Part shown: one piece after another, positions 18,276 to 29,100 of the stretch | How the letters are laid out: each line of letters opens with the position of its first letter | How positions within the stretch are numbered: the first letter of the stretch is position 1 | Source of the DNA: Arthrobacter sp. OAP107 | Lineage (GTDB): Bacteria > Actinomycetota > Actinomycetes > Actinomycetales > Micrococcaceae | NCBI RefSeq assembly: GCF_040546765.1 | Contig: NZ_JBEPOK010000001.1 | Coordinates: 1,054,001-1,118,000 of the forward strand | Length of the DNA stretch: 64,000 nucleotides | Reading direction: 5' to 3' | The notes under the pieces: generated by a model | Told to the model about the DNA's origin: nothing | Databases searched by the model: none | What the model saw: the letters and a program-made list of their open reading frames with translations, nothing else | Program-made: the position numbers and the translations under genes

Positions 18276-19652
18276 ATGAAGAACCTGATCCAGCCGGCGG
18301 CATCCGAAACCAATGATTCGGTGCTGGCGCAGCGCCGCGCCCTGGCAGGGCACGAATTCCTTGGCAGCTACGCGCAGAGTGAAGCGTTCCCCGATGCCGA
18401 CGAAATCCCCGGGCTGCGCCGCCTGATCCGCGAATCCTGGCAGCGGTCCGCCAAGCTGCGGGCCAACCCGGACAACCCCGAGGCGCCGCTGGCCATCGCC
18501 CCGGACGAGCTGGAGGAATACCGCCGCCAGCACCCGCTCGCCGCCATCATGCCGGTCATCCAGAAGCTCCTCATCCGGCCCAGCCATGACAGCGGCCTGC
18601 TGGTTGCCGTCGGCGACGAGGTGGGCCGGCTCCTCTGGGTGGAGGGCGATACCGGCGCGCGCAGCCGCGCAGAGCGCATGATGTTCGTTCCGGGCGCCGA
18701 CTGGTCTGAAGCAACCGTGGGGACCAGCGCCCCCGGGACGGCCCTTGCCTTGGGCCGGGGCATCCAGATTTCCGGCGCCGAGCACTACCAGCGGTCCGTC
18801 CACCCGTGGAGCTGCACAGCGGTGCCGTTCCAGGACCCCGACTCCGGCGCACTGCTGGGGGTCGTGGACATCACGGGCACGGAGGCGGCCGTGGCTCCGC
18901 ACACGCTCTCGCTCGTCGAGGCCACGGTGGCGGCGGCCCAGGCCCAGCTGCGCGTGGAACGCCTGCAGCTTGCGGCGGCCCAGGAACGGACCAAAGCACG
19001 ACGGCGGCACCCAGGTTCCGGGGCGGCCGGCGGTTCCGCGCGGGAAGGCAGCCTGTACCGCAACAGCCTGCAGTTGCTGGGCCGTGACCAGGCGCTGTTG
19101 AGCATCGAGGGCCGCAGTGTGGTGCTGTCCGCCCGGCACAGCGAGATCCTTGCCCTGCTCAGCACCCACCCGGACGGCCTGAGCGCCGAGGAGCTGAGCG
19201 TACTCCTGTACCCGGGCGACGGCTCCACGATCACTCTGCGCGCCGAGATGGTGCGGCTCCGTAAGGTCCTGCAGCAGCTGAACCCTGCCTCGGTACCGGA
19301 GTCGCGGCCGTACCGGCTGCCCATGGACCTCCTGCCGGACAGCAGCCAGGTGCTCACCTGCCTGCAGCGCGGCGCCCACCGGATCGCCCTGGATATCTAC
19401 CGCGGCGCCGTCCTGCCCCGCTCGGAGGCGCCCGGCGTCGTCGAACTCCGGAACCGCGTGTCCGCGCTGCTGCGCGAGGCCGTCCTGACAGACGGCAGCG
19501 CGGAGTCGCTGCTCAAGTACGCGGAACTGCCGGAGGCAGCGGACGACGCCGGCGTCCGCCGTGCCGCCCTGAAGCTCCTGCCGCCGCGCTCGCCCAAGCG
19601 GGCCGCCGTCGTCGCTGATCTCGAGCGGCTGGAAGCCGAACTGGGCGCGTAA
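18276..19652 (+). CDS. GAF domain transcriptional regulator of the aldehyde/alcohol dehydrogenase unit
   Basis: A 458-residue protein resembling AcoR in its N-terminal half: a helical segment (RRLIRESWQRSAKLR, about 45-60) and a GAF sensor domain (about 90-225, with WSEATVGTSAPGTALALGRGIQI). It lacks the AAA+ sigma-54 interaction domain. A winged-helix-like output domain (about 270-345, VVLSARHSEILALLSTHPDGLSAEEL) replaces it, fitting actinobacteria, which lack sigma-54. The ATG at 18276 is preceded by GGGAG. It lies 133 bp upstream of the aldehyde dehydrogenase gene on the same strand and probably activates it in response to an aldehyde or alcohol. Confidence 0.8.
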   Translation: MKNLIQPAASETNDSVLAQRRALAGHEFLGSYAQSEAFPDADEIPGLRRLIRESWQRSAKLRANPDNPEAPLAIAPDELEEYRRQHPLAAIMPVIQKLLIRPSHDSGLLVAVGDEVGRLLWVEGDTGARSRAERMMFVPGADWSEATVGTSAPGTALALGRGIQISGAEHYQRSVHPWSCTAVPFQDPDSGALLGVVDITGTEAAVAPHTLSLVEATVAAAQAQLRVERLQLAAAQERTKARRRHPGSGAAGGSAREGSLYRNSLQLLGRDQALLSIEGRSVVLSARHSEILALLSTHPDGLSAEELSVLLYPGDGSTITLRAEMVRLRKVLQQLNPASVPESRPYRLPMDLLPDSSQVLTCLQRGAHRIALDIYRGAVLPRSEAPGVVELRNRVSALLREAVLTDGSAESLLKYAELPEAADDAGVRRAALKLLPPRSPKRAAVVADLERLEAELGA

Positions 19653-19691
19653 CCCCAGAGTCCACCACCTGCCCCCTATGACTGACCTCGT

Positions 19692-19711
19692 TGCAACCTG
19701 GCTGCAACCTG
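19692..19711 (+). promoter_or_regulatory. Candidate activator site: two TGCAACCTG direct repeats
   Basis: TGCAACCTG occurs at 19692-19700 and 19703-19711, an 11-bp period (one helical turn), 75 bp ahead of the aldehyde dehydrogenase start. The same-face direct repeat suits binding by the adjacent GAF regulator; this link is inferred. Confidence 0.45.
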
Positions 19712-19785
19712 CACGCTCCTAGGCTCGATGCATCGGCGAACACCATGACGGATCGCCACCGTGTTGCAGAGCAAAGGAGCTAGCA

Positions 19786-21309
19786 ATGACCGTTTACGCA
19801 CAGCCCGGCACCGAAGGTTCGAAGGTCACCTTCAAGGACCGCTACGAGAACTGGATCGGCGGCGAGTGGGTTGCACCCGTGAAGGGCCAGTACTTCGAGA
19901 ACATCACCCCGGTCACCGGCAAACCGTTCTGCGAGGTGGCCCGCGGCACCGCCGAGGACATCGAACTCGCCCTGGACGCCGCGCACAAGGTTGCTCCCTC
20001 CTGGGGCCGGACCTCGGTGGCCGAGCGCGCCGCGGTCCTGAACAAGATTGCCGACCGCATCGATGAGAACATCGAGCTCCTGGCCGTCGCCGAAACCTGG
20101 GACAACGGCAAGCCGGTCCGCGAGACCCTCAACGCCGACATCCCGCTGGCAGCCGATCACTTCCGCTACTTCGCCTCCGCCGTCCGGGCCCAGGAGGGCC
20201 GGCTGTCGCAGCTCGACGACGACACCACCGCTTACCACTTCCACGAGCCGCTCGGCGTCGTCGGCCAGATCATCCCCTGGAACTTCCCCATCCTGATGGC
20301 CGTCTGGAAGCTGGCCCCCGCGCTCGCGGCGGGCAACGCCGTCGTCCTCAAGCCCGCAGAACAGACGCCGACGTCCATCCTGGTCCTGATGGAACTCATC
20401 GGCGACCTGCTCCCGGCCGGCGTGGTCAACGTGGTCAACGGCTTCGGCGTCGAGGCGGGCAAGCCGCTGGCCTCCAGCCCGCGGATCCGCAAGATCGCCT
20501 TCACCGGCGAGACCACCACGGGCCGCCTCATCAGCCAGTACGCCTCCAACAACCTGATCCCTGTGACGCTGGAACTCGGCGGCAAGAGCCCCAACATCTT
20601 CTTCAACGACGTCGCCGAATCCAACGACGCGTTTTACGACAAGGCACTTGAAGGTTTCGCGCTGTTCGCCTTCAACCAGGGCGAAGTCTGCACCTGCCCC
20701 TCCCGCGCCCTGGTCCAGGAAGGCATCTACGACTCCTTCATGGCCGACGCGCTGGCACGGACCGAGAAGATCATCCAGGGCAACCCGCTGGACACCGAAA
20801 CCCAGATAGGTGCGCAGGCCTCGAACGACCAGCTGGAAAAGATCCTCTCCTACATTGACATCGGAAAGCAGGAGGGCGCCAAGGCACTCACCGGCGGTGC
20901 CCGTGCCGAACTGCCCGGGGAGCTGGCTGGGGGGTACTACGTCCAGCCGACAATCTTCGAGGGCCACAACCGGATGCGCATCTTCCAGGAGGAGATCTTT
21001 GGCCCTGTGGTGTCCGTGACCCGCTTCAGCGACTACAACGATGCCATGGGCATCGCCAACGACACCCTCTACGGCCTCGGCGCCGGCGTCTGGTCCCGCA
21101 ACGGCAACGTCGCGTACCGGGCAGGTCGCGAAATCCAGGCCGGCCGCGTCTGGGTCAACAACTACCACGCCTACCCGGCCGGTGCCGCGTTCGGCGGTTA
21201 CAAGTCCTCCGGCATCGGACGCGAAAACCACGCCATGATGCTGGATCACTACCAGCAGACCAAGAACCTCCTGGTCAGCTACAACGAAAACAAACTCGGG
21301 TTCTTCTAA
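19786..21309 (+). CDS. Acetaldehyde dehydrogenase (AldB/ExaC type)
   Basis: A 507-residue NAD+-dependent aldehyde dehydrogenase oxidising acetaldehyde and related aldehydes to acids. The catalytic residues are E263 in LELGGKSPN and C302 in NQGEVCTCPSR. The CxC arrangement is typical of the AldB/AcoD/ExaC group used in ethanol or acetoin breakdown. The ATG at 19786 is preceded by AAAGGAG. It is followed by a structured spacer, then the alcohol dehydrogenase and DUF779 genes, so the unit converts alcohol to aldehyde to acid. Confidence 0.9.
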   Translation: MTVYAQPGTEGSKVTFKDRYENWIGGEWVAPVKGQYFENITPVTGKPFCEVARGTAEDIELALDAAHKVAPSWGRTSVAERAAVLNKIADRIDENIELLAVAETWDNGKPVRETLNADIPLAADHFRYFASAVRAQEGRLSQLDDDTTAYHFHEPLGVVGQIIPWNFPILMAVWKLAPALAAGNAVVLKPAEQTPTSILVLMELIGDLLPAGVVNVVNGFGVEAGKPLASSPRIRKIAFTGETTTGRLISQYASNNLIPVTLELGGKSPNIFFNDVAESNDAFYDKALEGFALFAFNQGEVCTCPSRALVQEGIYDSFMADALARTEKIIQGNPLDTETQIGAQASNDQLEKILSYIDIGKQEGAKALTGGARAELPGELAGGYYVQPTIFEGHNRMRIFQEEIFGPVVSVTRFSDYNDAMGIANDTLYGLGAGVWSRNGNVAYRAGREIQAGRVWVNNYHAYPAGAAFGGYKSSGIGRENHAMMLDHYQQTKNLLVSYNENKLGFF

Positions 21310-21313
21310 AGAT

Positions 21314-21421
21314 TGGGGCGCTCCCGTGAAGGATCAGGCCGAGGGCCCCGCCGCGAGCTTGCGAGCTGCGGGAAGGGCTGATCCGGCGACTCCGTCGCCA
21401 CCACGGGGCCCTCGCGCCCCA
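21314..21421 (+). repeat. Highly structured spacer with pseudoknot potential
   Basis: Perfect inverted arms are TGGGGCGC (21314-21321)/GCGCCCCA (21414-21421), GAGGGCCCCG (21341-21350)/CGGGGCCCTC (21404-21413), GGATCAG (21331-21337)/CTGATCC (21378-21384) and GGCGAC/GTCGCC (21385-21399). The GGATCAG pair crosses the GAGGGCCCCG pair, which is an H-type pseudoknot topology. It may be a folded mRNA element or a mobile intergenic repeat. Confidence 0.55.
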
Positions 21422-21469
21422 CTCTAGCCCGCCCAAAACAACCGCACTCACGACGCAAGGATTTCGCCA

Positions 21470-22492
21470 ATGACGACGACAATGCAAGCAGCCGTAGTAA
21501 CCGAATTCGCCAAGGACCTCCAGATCAGGGACATTCCCGTTCCCACCCCCGGCCGCGGCCAGGCACTGGTCAAGTTGATCACAAGCGGTGTCTGCCACAC
21601 CGACCTCCACGCCGCGGAAGGGGACTGGCCGGTGAAGCCTTCGCCGCCCTTCGTGCCCGGCCACGAAGGCGTGGGCGAGGTGGTGGCCCTGGGTGAGGGC
21701 GTCACGGACCTCGCCGTCGGTGACCTGGTGGGCAACGCCTGGCTCTGGTCTGCCTGCGGCGACTGCCAGTACTGCCGCACCGGCTGGGAAACGCTGTGCG
21801 AGTCCCAGCAAAACGCCGGCTACAGCGTGGACGGCTCCTTCGGCGAGTACATGCTGGTGGACAGCCGGTTCGCCGCCCGGATTCCGAAGGGCTCGGATCC
21901 CGTGGAGGTGGCCCCGGTGCTCTGCGCCGGCGTCACCGTCTACAAGGGATTGAAAATGACGGAGGCCAAGCCGGGGGAGTGGGTCACCATCTCCGGCATC
22001 GGCGGCCTGGGGCACATTGCCGTCCAGTATGCCGTGGCCATGGGCCTGCGCGTCGCCGCCGTGGACATCGCGGACGACAAACTCGCCCTGGCCAAAAAGC
22101 ACGGTGCTGAACTCACCGTGAACGCGCTGCACGAGGACCCCGTGGAAGTCATCCAGCGGGAAACCGGCGGCTGCCATGGAGTCCTGGTCACGGCGGTGCA
22201 CCCGTCGGCCTTCGGCCAGGCCATCGGCATGGCCCGCCGCGGTGGAACCATCGTGTTCAACGGCCTGCCGCCGGGTGACTTCCCGGCACCGATCTTCGAG
22301 ATCGTGCTCAAGGGCCTGACCGTCCGCGGCTCCATCGTGGGAACACGGCAGGACCTGGAAGAAGCCCTGGACTTCTACGCGCAGGGCAAGATTCACCCCA
22401 CCGTCTCCACGCGGGAACTCTCCGAAGTCAATGCGGTCTTTGACGAGATGAAGCACGCCAAGATCGACGGCCGCGTGGTGCTGAGGTTCTGA
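21470..22492 (+). CDS. Zinc-dependent alcohol dehydrogenase (AdhP/AdhA type)
   Basis: A 340-residue medium-chain dehydrogenase. Catalytic zinc ligands are in SGVCHTDLH and PGHEGVGEV. The structural zinc cysteines are clustered in ACGDCQYCRTGWETLCES, and the NAD-binding motif is GIGGLGHIAVQYA (about 175-187). The length and the YSVDGSFGEYML stretch match bacterial propanol-preferring/ethanol dehydrogenases. The ATG at 21470 follows AAGGAT. It shares a TGATG stop-start junction with DUF779. Its probable role is ethanol to acetaldehyde, feeding the upstream aldehyde dehydrogenase. Confidence 0.92.
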   Translation: MTTTMQAAVVTEFAKDLQIRDIPVPTPGRGQALVKLITSGVCHTDLHAAEGDWPVKPSPPFVPGHEGVGEVVALGEGVTDLAVGDLVGNAWLWSACGDCQYCRTGWETLCESQQNAGYSVDGSFGEYMLVDSRFAARIPKGSDPVEVAPVLCAGVTVYKGLKMTEAKPGEWVTISGIGGLGHIAVQYAVAMGLRVAAVDIADDKLALAKKHGAELTVNALHEDPVEVIQRETGGCHGVLVTAVHPSAFGQAIGMARRGGTIVFNGLPPGDFPAPIFEIVLKGLTVRGSIVGTRQDLEEALDFYAQGKIHPTVSTRELSEVNAVFDEMKHAKIDGRVVLRF

Positions 22493-22953
22493 TGCCCGTC
22501 ACCAGGCTCGACGCCGCAGTGACGCTGCCCGGGGAGGACTTTTCCCGGGTGGCGCTCACCGCCGAGGCAGTGAAGCTGCTGCGGAAGCTCTGGGCGCAGC
22601 ACGGCCCGCTCATGTTCCACCAGTCCGGAGGCTGCTGCGACGGTTCCGCGCCCATGTGCTACCCGTCCGGGGACTTCCTCACCGGGGAGTCCGATGTGCT
22701 GCTGGGCCGGTTTAATCTCTTTGCGGACGACGGCGAATGGTCCGGTTCCGCGGACAACGGCGGCGGCTGCCGCGGCACTCACGACGGCGGCCAGCCGCTG
22801 GAGTTCTGGATGTCAAGGGAACAGTTCGGCTACTGGAGCCACACCCACCTGACGGTGGATGTGGTGCAGGGCCGGGGGAGCGGATTTTCCGTCGAGGCGC
22901 CGGAAGGCCAGCGCTTCCTGATCCGTTCCACGCTCATGGACTGGCCGGTGTAA
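22492..22953 (+). CDS. DUF779 domain protein
   Basis: A 153-residue protein of the DUF779 family, recognised by HQSGGCCDGSAPMCY (about 42-56) and the later SHTHLTVDVVQGRGSGFSVEAPEG. Members are regularly encoded beside acetaldehyde dehydrogenases, though no reaction is established. The Cys-Cys and nearby His residues suggest metal binding. Its start overlaps the alcohol dehydrogenase stop, implying translational coupling. A strong terminator follows at 23014. Confidence 0.88.
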   Translation: MPVTRLDAAVTLPGEDFSRVALTAEAVKLLRKLWAQHGPLMFHQSGGCCDGSAPMCYPSGDFLTGESDVLLGRFNLFADDGEWSGSADNGGGCRGTHDGGQPLEFWMSREQFGYWSHTHLTVDVVQGRGSGFSVEAPEGQRFLIRSTLMDWPV

Positions 22954-23013
22954 ACCGCCCGATACGCAGCGCCCGGCTGGAATTTCCGCACTGCAATTCC
23001 AAGGTTCACACTG

Positions 23014-23049
23014 CTCAGGCGGGGCCACACGCTAGTGGCCCCGCCTGAG
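23014..23049 (+). terminator. Terminator of the aldehyde/alcohol dehydrogenase unit
   Basis: A 15-bp perfect stem (23014-23028 and 23035-23049, core GGCGGGGCCAC) with a six-base loop. It ends the DUF779 transcript and argues that the downstream peroxidase frame starts later than 23035. Confidence 0.75.
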
Positions 23050-23196
23050 TGTCGCCTGTTAATTCTCTCGATGAAAACCCCCAATTTGGGTGGCTCACCA
23101 GGGCAAAGTGCTCCGGCTCGGCCGCTTCCACAAGGTTTTCACGGGCAGGGCCACGGACGATGGCACGGTCAAACCCCTCCTAGCGGCAGGTGTGCC

Positions 23197-26100
23197 ATGA
23201 ATGTCTCAGCATGGAAGTCAGACGGGGGCACGGATCAAAGTCGATCCGCTGCACCCACCGAAACAACAAACCGGCGTCAGCGACGCAAGAAGCACCGCAA
23301 GCAGTCCATCTCCTTCCGGATGGTGGCAGCAGCAACCACACTGATGATGCCGATCGCCATGGGGTTGCCAGTCGTGGCAGCCAACGCGGTCCAGGCACCT
23401 GTGGGGGAGGGATTCACCATCACCCCCTCCGATCTCTCCTACATCCTGAAGCAGATCAAGATCGCCGAGGCACATGTGGCCAACACGACCTCAGCCACCG
23501 GCCCCTGCGGCGCGCTGATCGGCACCGGCCCCAACCAAATTCCGAGCCCTCTGGTTTCCCAGGGTCTCCGGACGGTGGACGGGTCATGCAACAACCTCCA
23601 GCCGGGGCAGGAAACGTTCGGCGCAGCCGACCAGAAGTTCCCCCGCCTGACCACGCCGGTGTTTAAAAGTGCCGAAAACTCGCCCCCCGCGTTCGGGCCT
23701 TCCCAGCCGACCTCGTATGCCCAAAAGAAGGGCAACGTCTTCGACTCCGAGCCCCGCGTGATCAGCAACCTGATCGTGGACCAGACCTCCACCAACCCGG
23801 CTGCAGTCGCGGCGGCAGGCAACCCGGTCCGGACGCAGGGCAACACGGGCGTCGTTCCCTGCACCACTGACCCGGATCCGCTGGCAACCCCGGCGGTGGA
23901 AGGCGTTCCAGCCGGCTGCGTGCCGTCCCACAGCACGCTGTTCATCGAGAACGTGACCACCGACGTCGGACTGTCCCCGCCCTACAACTCGATGTTCACG
24001 TTGTTCGGACAGTTCTTTGACCACGGCGTGGACCAGACCGTCAAGAGCGGCGGAACCGTGTTCGTTCCGCTGAAGGATGACGACCCCCTGATCGCCGGTC
24101 CGGACCACGTCTTCGGCAACGCGGACGACCTCGACCCGAACCTGCGCTTCATGGTGCTGACCCGGGGCCAGAACCAGCCCGGTCCGGACGGCGTCCTGGG
24201 TGACAACCCAGCAACGCCTGCCGATGAAAGCGCCGACGACATCCAGGATGCGAACAACACGGACTCGCCCTGGGTCGACCAGAGCCAGACCTACACCTCA
24301 CACGCCTCGCACCAGGTGTTCCTGCGGGAGTACGTTGACAACACCGACGGCAAGCCCGTCGCCACGGGCAAACTGCTCGGTGGACCTGCCGGACCCACCG
24401 CCGGCGGCATGGCTACCTGGACCACCACCAAGGCCCAGGCGGCGGCTCGTCTCGGCATCCAGCTCAAGGACAAGGACGTCCTGAACGTTCCGATGATCGC
24501 CGCGGACCCGTACGGCAAGTTCATCCCCGGCCCGGCGCGCGGGCTGCCGCAGTTCGTCACCGCGACCGGGCTCGTGGAAGCCAACCGCGCTGACAACGGC
24601 GGCCTCGGCACCCTGGTGCCGGCGAACGTCAAGTACTTTGACACCCCGTTCCTGACGGACATCGCCCACAACGCGGACCCGTCCCCGCAGGACACCGACC
24701 ACAACCCCGCAACACCGCCGGTCACTCCCGCGCCCGACGCGGACACGACGGCCTCGGCCGACTTCGCCAGCCAGGCACCCGGCACCTACGACGACGAAAT
24801 GCTGAACGCGCACTTCATCGCCGGTGACGGACGTGTCAACGAGAACATCGGCCTCACCACCATCCACCAGATCTTCCACTCGGAGCACGACCGGCTCGTC
24901 GGCGACATCGAGAACGTGCTGACCAACGACACGTCCGCGAGCGGCACGGCAGCCTTGGCTGAATGGAAGCTGGCCTCCGGCGCCAACGGTTGGAACGGTG
25001 AGCGGCTCTTCCAGGCGGCACGCTTCATCACGGAGATGGAATACCAGCACTTGGTCTTCGAGGAGTTCGCCCGCAAGGTTCAGCCGGCGATCAACCCCTT
25101 CGAACCGTTTGCCTTCACCCAGACGGAGCTCAACCCCGCGGTTAAGGCTGAGTTCGCCCACGCCGTGTACCGCTTCGGCCACTCCATGCTGACCGAAACG
25201 ATCTCGCGCCGGAACGAGGACGGGGCCGGACCCGATGCCGTGTTCGGCACCTCAGACGACACCCGGGGCAGCCAGAATGACATCTCGCTGCTCGACGGCT
25301 TCCTCAACCCGCCGGAGTACACCAACGGTGGCCCTGCCGGCCCGCTGACCTCGGAGGAGGCTGCCGGAAGCGTCATCATGGGGATGTCGGACCAGGCCGG
25401 CAACGAACTGGATGAGTTCGTGACCGACACACTCCGCAACAACCTCCTGGGACTGCCCCTGGACCTTCCGACGATCAACATGACGCGGGCGCGTTCTGAA
25501 GGCATTCCGCGGTTGAACGTCCTTCGTCGGGACCTGTTCAACTCAACGAACGACAGCCAGCTCAAGCCCTACACCAACTGGGTTGACTTCGGCGAGAACC
25601 TCAAGCACCCGGAATCGCTCGTCAACTTCGTGGCAGCCTACGGTCTGCACCCGTCCATCACCGGCGCAACGACGCTGGCGGGCAAGCGGGAGGCTGCACG
25701 CATCATCGTCAGCCCCACTACCGCGGATGTCCCCCCTGCTGATGCCGCAGCGTTCATGAACAGCACGGACGCCTGGGTCAACAACGGGGCAAGTTCGATT
25801 ACCGGCCTCGATAATGTCGATCTGTGGGTCGGCGGCCTGGCGGAAAGGACGAACCTGTTTGGCGGCCTGCTGGGCAGCACGTTCAACTACGTCTTCGAGA
25901 ACCAGCTGACGGACCTGCAGAACGGCGACCGCCTGTACTACCTGGCCCGCACTCCTGGCATGAACCTGAGGGCGCAGCTGGAGGGCAACTCCTTCGCAGA
26001 GATGATGATGCGCAACACGAACGTGCACAGCCTGAAGGCCGACGCGTTCGCCACGGCGGACTGCAAGTTCGAACTGAAGAAGCTGGCAGGCACCACCGCC

Positions 26101-29100
26101 GGCTTCGCAGCCTCCGGCAACACGGTAGCGGACGACCCGGACTCAGACTGCAGTGAGGCGGATCTCCTGATCCGCATGCCTGACGGAACGATCAAATACC
26201 GTGCGAGGAACACGGTGGATCCTTCCGGGATCAACGGACAGAGCGTCTACAACGGCACTGCCGGCGTCGACCGGATCTACGGCGGCAATGACAACGACAC
26301 GTTCTGGGGCGGTGACGGCAACGACATCATCGAAGGTGGTGACGGAGCCGATATCGCACTCGGCGGCGAAGGCGATGACATCATCACTGACCTCGCCGGC
26401 GACGACGTTCCCAAGGGCGGACCCGGCAATGACGCGATCGACGCCGGCCCGGGCCTGGACATCCTCATGGGTGGCGACGGCAAGGACTTCACCAACGGCG
26501 GAGCCAATGCCAACGAGACCTTCGCCGGAGCCGGAGACGACTTCGTCATGCTCGGTGAGAGCCTTGACGCCGCATTCGGCGACAGCGGCGATGACTGGGA
26601 AGAAGGCGGCAACCAGCCGGACCTCATGCAGGGGGACAGCGGCAACCTGTTCTTCCTGGACGACTCCCAGAAGCCCGGTCATGACATCCTCGTCGGCCAG
26701 GGCGGCGACGACGACTACGACATGGAAGGCGGCGATGACATCGGCGTCGGCGGTCCCGGCATCGAGAAGGTCGCCGGAGCCTCCGGATACGACTGGGAGA
26801 TCGGTCAGGGCGACCCCCAGGCACAGGATCTTGACCTGGCCCTGCCGATCCCGCCGCTGGATATTCTTACGGTGGGTGTCCGCGACAAGTTCAACGAGGT
26901 TGAAGCACTCTCCGGCGGCAAACTCGACGACAAGCTCCGCGGCGACGACCTGGTTCCCAGCGCCGTTGGTGGTGCCGGCTTCATCGGATGTGACGTGCTG
27001 GACCAGGCCGGTGTGGATAGGATCGCCGGACTTGGCGACCTGGTGACGGCACTCCCGACGCTGACATCCGACGTTGTGGCAGCCTCGGCCTCCAAGGAAT
27101 GCCCGCTCCTCACCGGTACGAACGTCTGGGGCGATGGCAACATCCTCCTCGGCGGCGGCGGCTCGGACCTCCTTGAGGGACGCGGCGCCAACGACATCAT
27201 CGACGGCGACCGGTACCTCGGCGTCCGCCTAAGTGTCCGCACTGACCCGAACAATGCGGCAACCGAGATCGGCAGCGCCAGCATTGAAGCGCCGGGGCAG
27301 AGCGCCATGACCAGCAGGTACCTGAAGGACGCCAACGGCAACCTCACGGGACCGACGCTCCAGGAAGCCGTCTTCGCGGGAACGGTGAACCCCGGCAACA
27401 TCGTGGCCGTCCGCGAGATCCTCATGGGCTCCGGCGGCACCGACTCGGCAGTGTTCACCGGACCGGAGGCCAACTACACCGTCACCACCACCGGCGGAGA
27501 CGGCACCCTCGGCTCGGCGGGTTCGACCACCACGGTGACGGATAACGTCGGCACCGACGGCACCGACACCCTGCGCAACATCGAGGTACTCGCATTCTCC
27601 GACACCGTTGTCACCAACGCTCCGGTCATCGGCGTCGCCACCCCGGGTAACGCTCGGGCCACCGTTACCTGGACGGCGCCGACCGTCGGCGTAGCCAGTA
27701 GCTTCAACGTGAAGGTACTGGATGTCACGACCAACCCTGCCGGCGTCCAGGTGGGAGCCCTGCTCCCCGCAGCCGGCACGGACGCGAGCCTGTTGGTTCC
27801 TGGCCTGACCAATGGTAATCAGTACAGGTTCCAGGTCTCGGCAACGAACGCACAGGGCACCAGCCCGTTCTCGGCAGCATCCAACGCGGTCACTCCGTCG
27901 CCAACGGCGGAACTGACTGTTGCGGGCGCTCCGACCCTCGTGACCGCGACGGCCGGGAACGGCACGGCGACGCTGAACTGGACCGCTCCGGCCTCGGACG
28001 GCGGCTCGCCGATCACCGGGTTCCGGGTGCGGGCCTTCGACGGAACCGTACTGGCGGTGACCCAGCAGGTCACCGGTAACGTGACAACCGCAGTCGTCAC
28101 CGGGCTGACCAACGGGACGGCCTACACGTTCGACGTGGCCGCGGTCAACGCAGAGGGCACGGGAGCAGCCTCGACCGCCTCCGCAGCAGTGACCCCGGTG
28201 GCACCCCTCGTGGCTCCGGGAGCCGTCCGTAACGCGGCCGGCGTGGCCGGCAACGCCCAGGTAACGCTCAGTTGGCTCGCTCCGCTGACGGTAACCAACG
28301 CGGCGCCGGTCACGGGTTACGAGATCCGCACGTTCGTAGGGACCAGCACGACGCCGGTACGGACAACAACTGTCGGAACGGGCACCAGCGCAGTGGAGGA
28401 CACTCTGATCAACGCGACCGGCTACACCTTCGATGTCGCCGCGACCAGCTCCGCAGGAACCGGCACACGGTCCAACCGCACCCAACTGATCACGCCGCGG
28501 ACCGAGTTCGTGGCACCGACCATCACTGCCAGGACGCCCGCCGCGGGCGCCAGGTCCGTCAGCCAGACGAACAACCTGAGCGTGACCTTCAGCGAGGCAG
28601 TCAGCAATGTCACCACGACATCTGTTGTCCTCCGGCGCGGTACGAGTCCGACGGCCATTCCTGCAAGCGTGGTTTACAACAACACCACGAGGACTGCCAC
28701 CATCAACCCGAACGCCAACCTCCTCGCTGACCAGACCTACACGGTCTCGGTGTCCGGGGCTGCTGCGGCCGTCGCAATCCGTGACACGGCCGGCAACACC
28801 ATGCCGAACGCGGCGTGGCAGTTCACCACGGGGCCCGCACCGACGGTTGTTTCTCTGACACCCGGCGGGGGCGCCACCAACGTGAGCCGAACCGTCAACG
28901 TGACGGCGCGGTTCAGCGAAGCCGTTACCGGGCTGAACGGCACCACCGTCCGTCTCATCCGTCAGTCCAACGGTGCGGTTACCACCGCGGCAGTGTCCTA
29001 CAACGCCACCACGCGAACCGTGACCCTCAACCCGTCCGCTACCCTGCTGGCCAATACCCAGTACAGGTTCGAACTGACTGGCGGGACCTCCGCCATCAGG

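Noticed and set aside
19681..19785. Sigma-54 promoter for the aldehyde dehydrogenase gene
   Set aside because: No -24/-12 GG-GC pair, the regulator lacks the AAA+ domain, and actinobacteria lack sigma-54.
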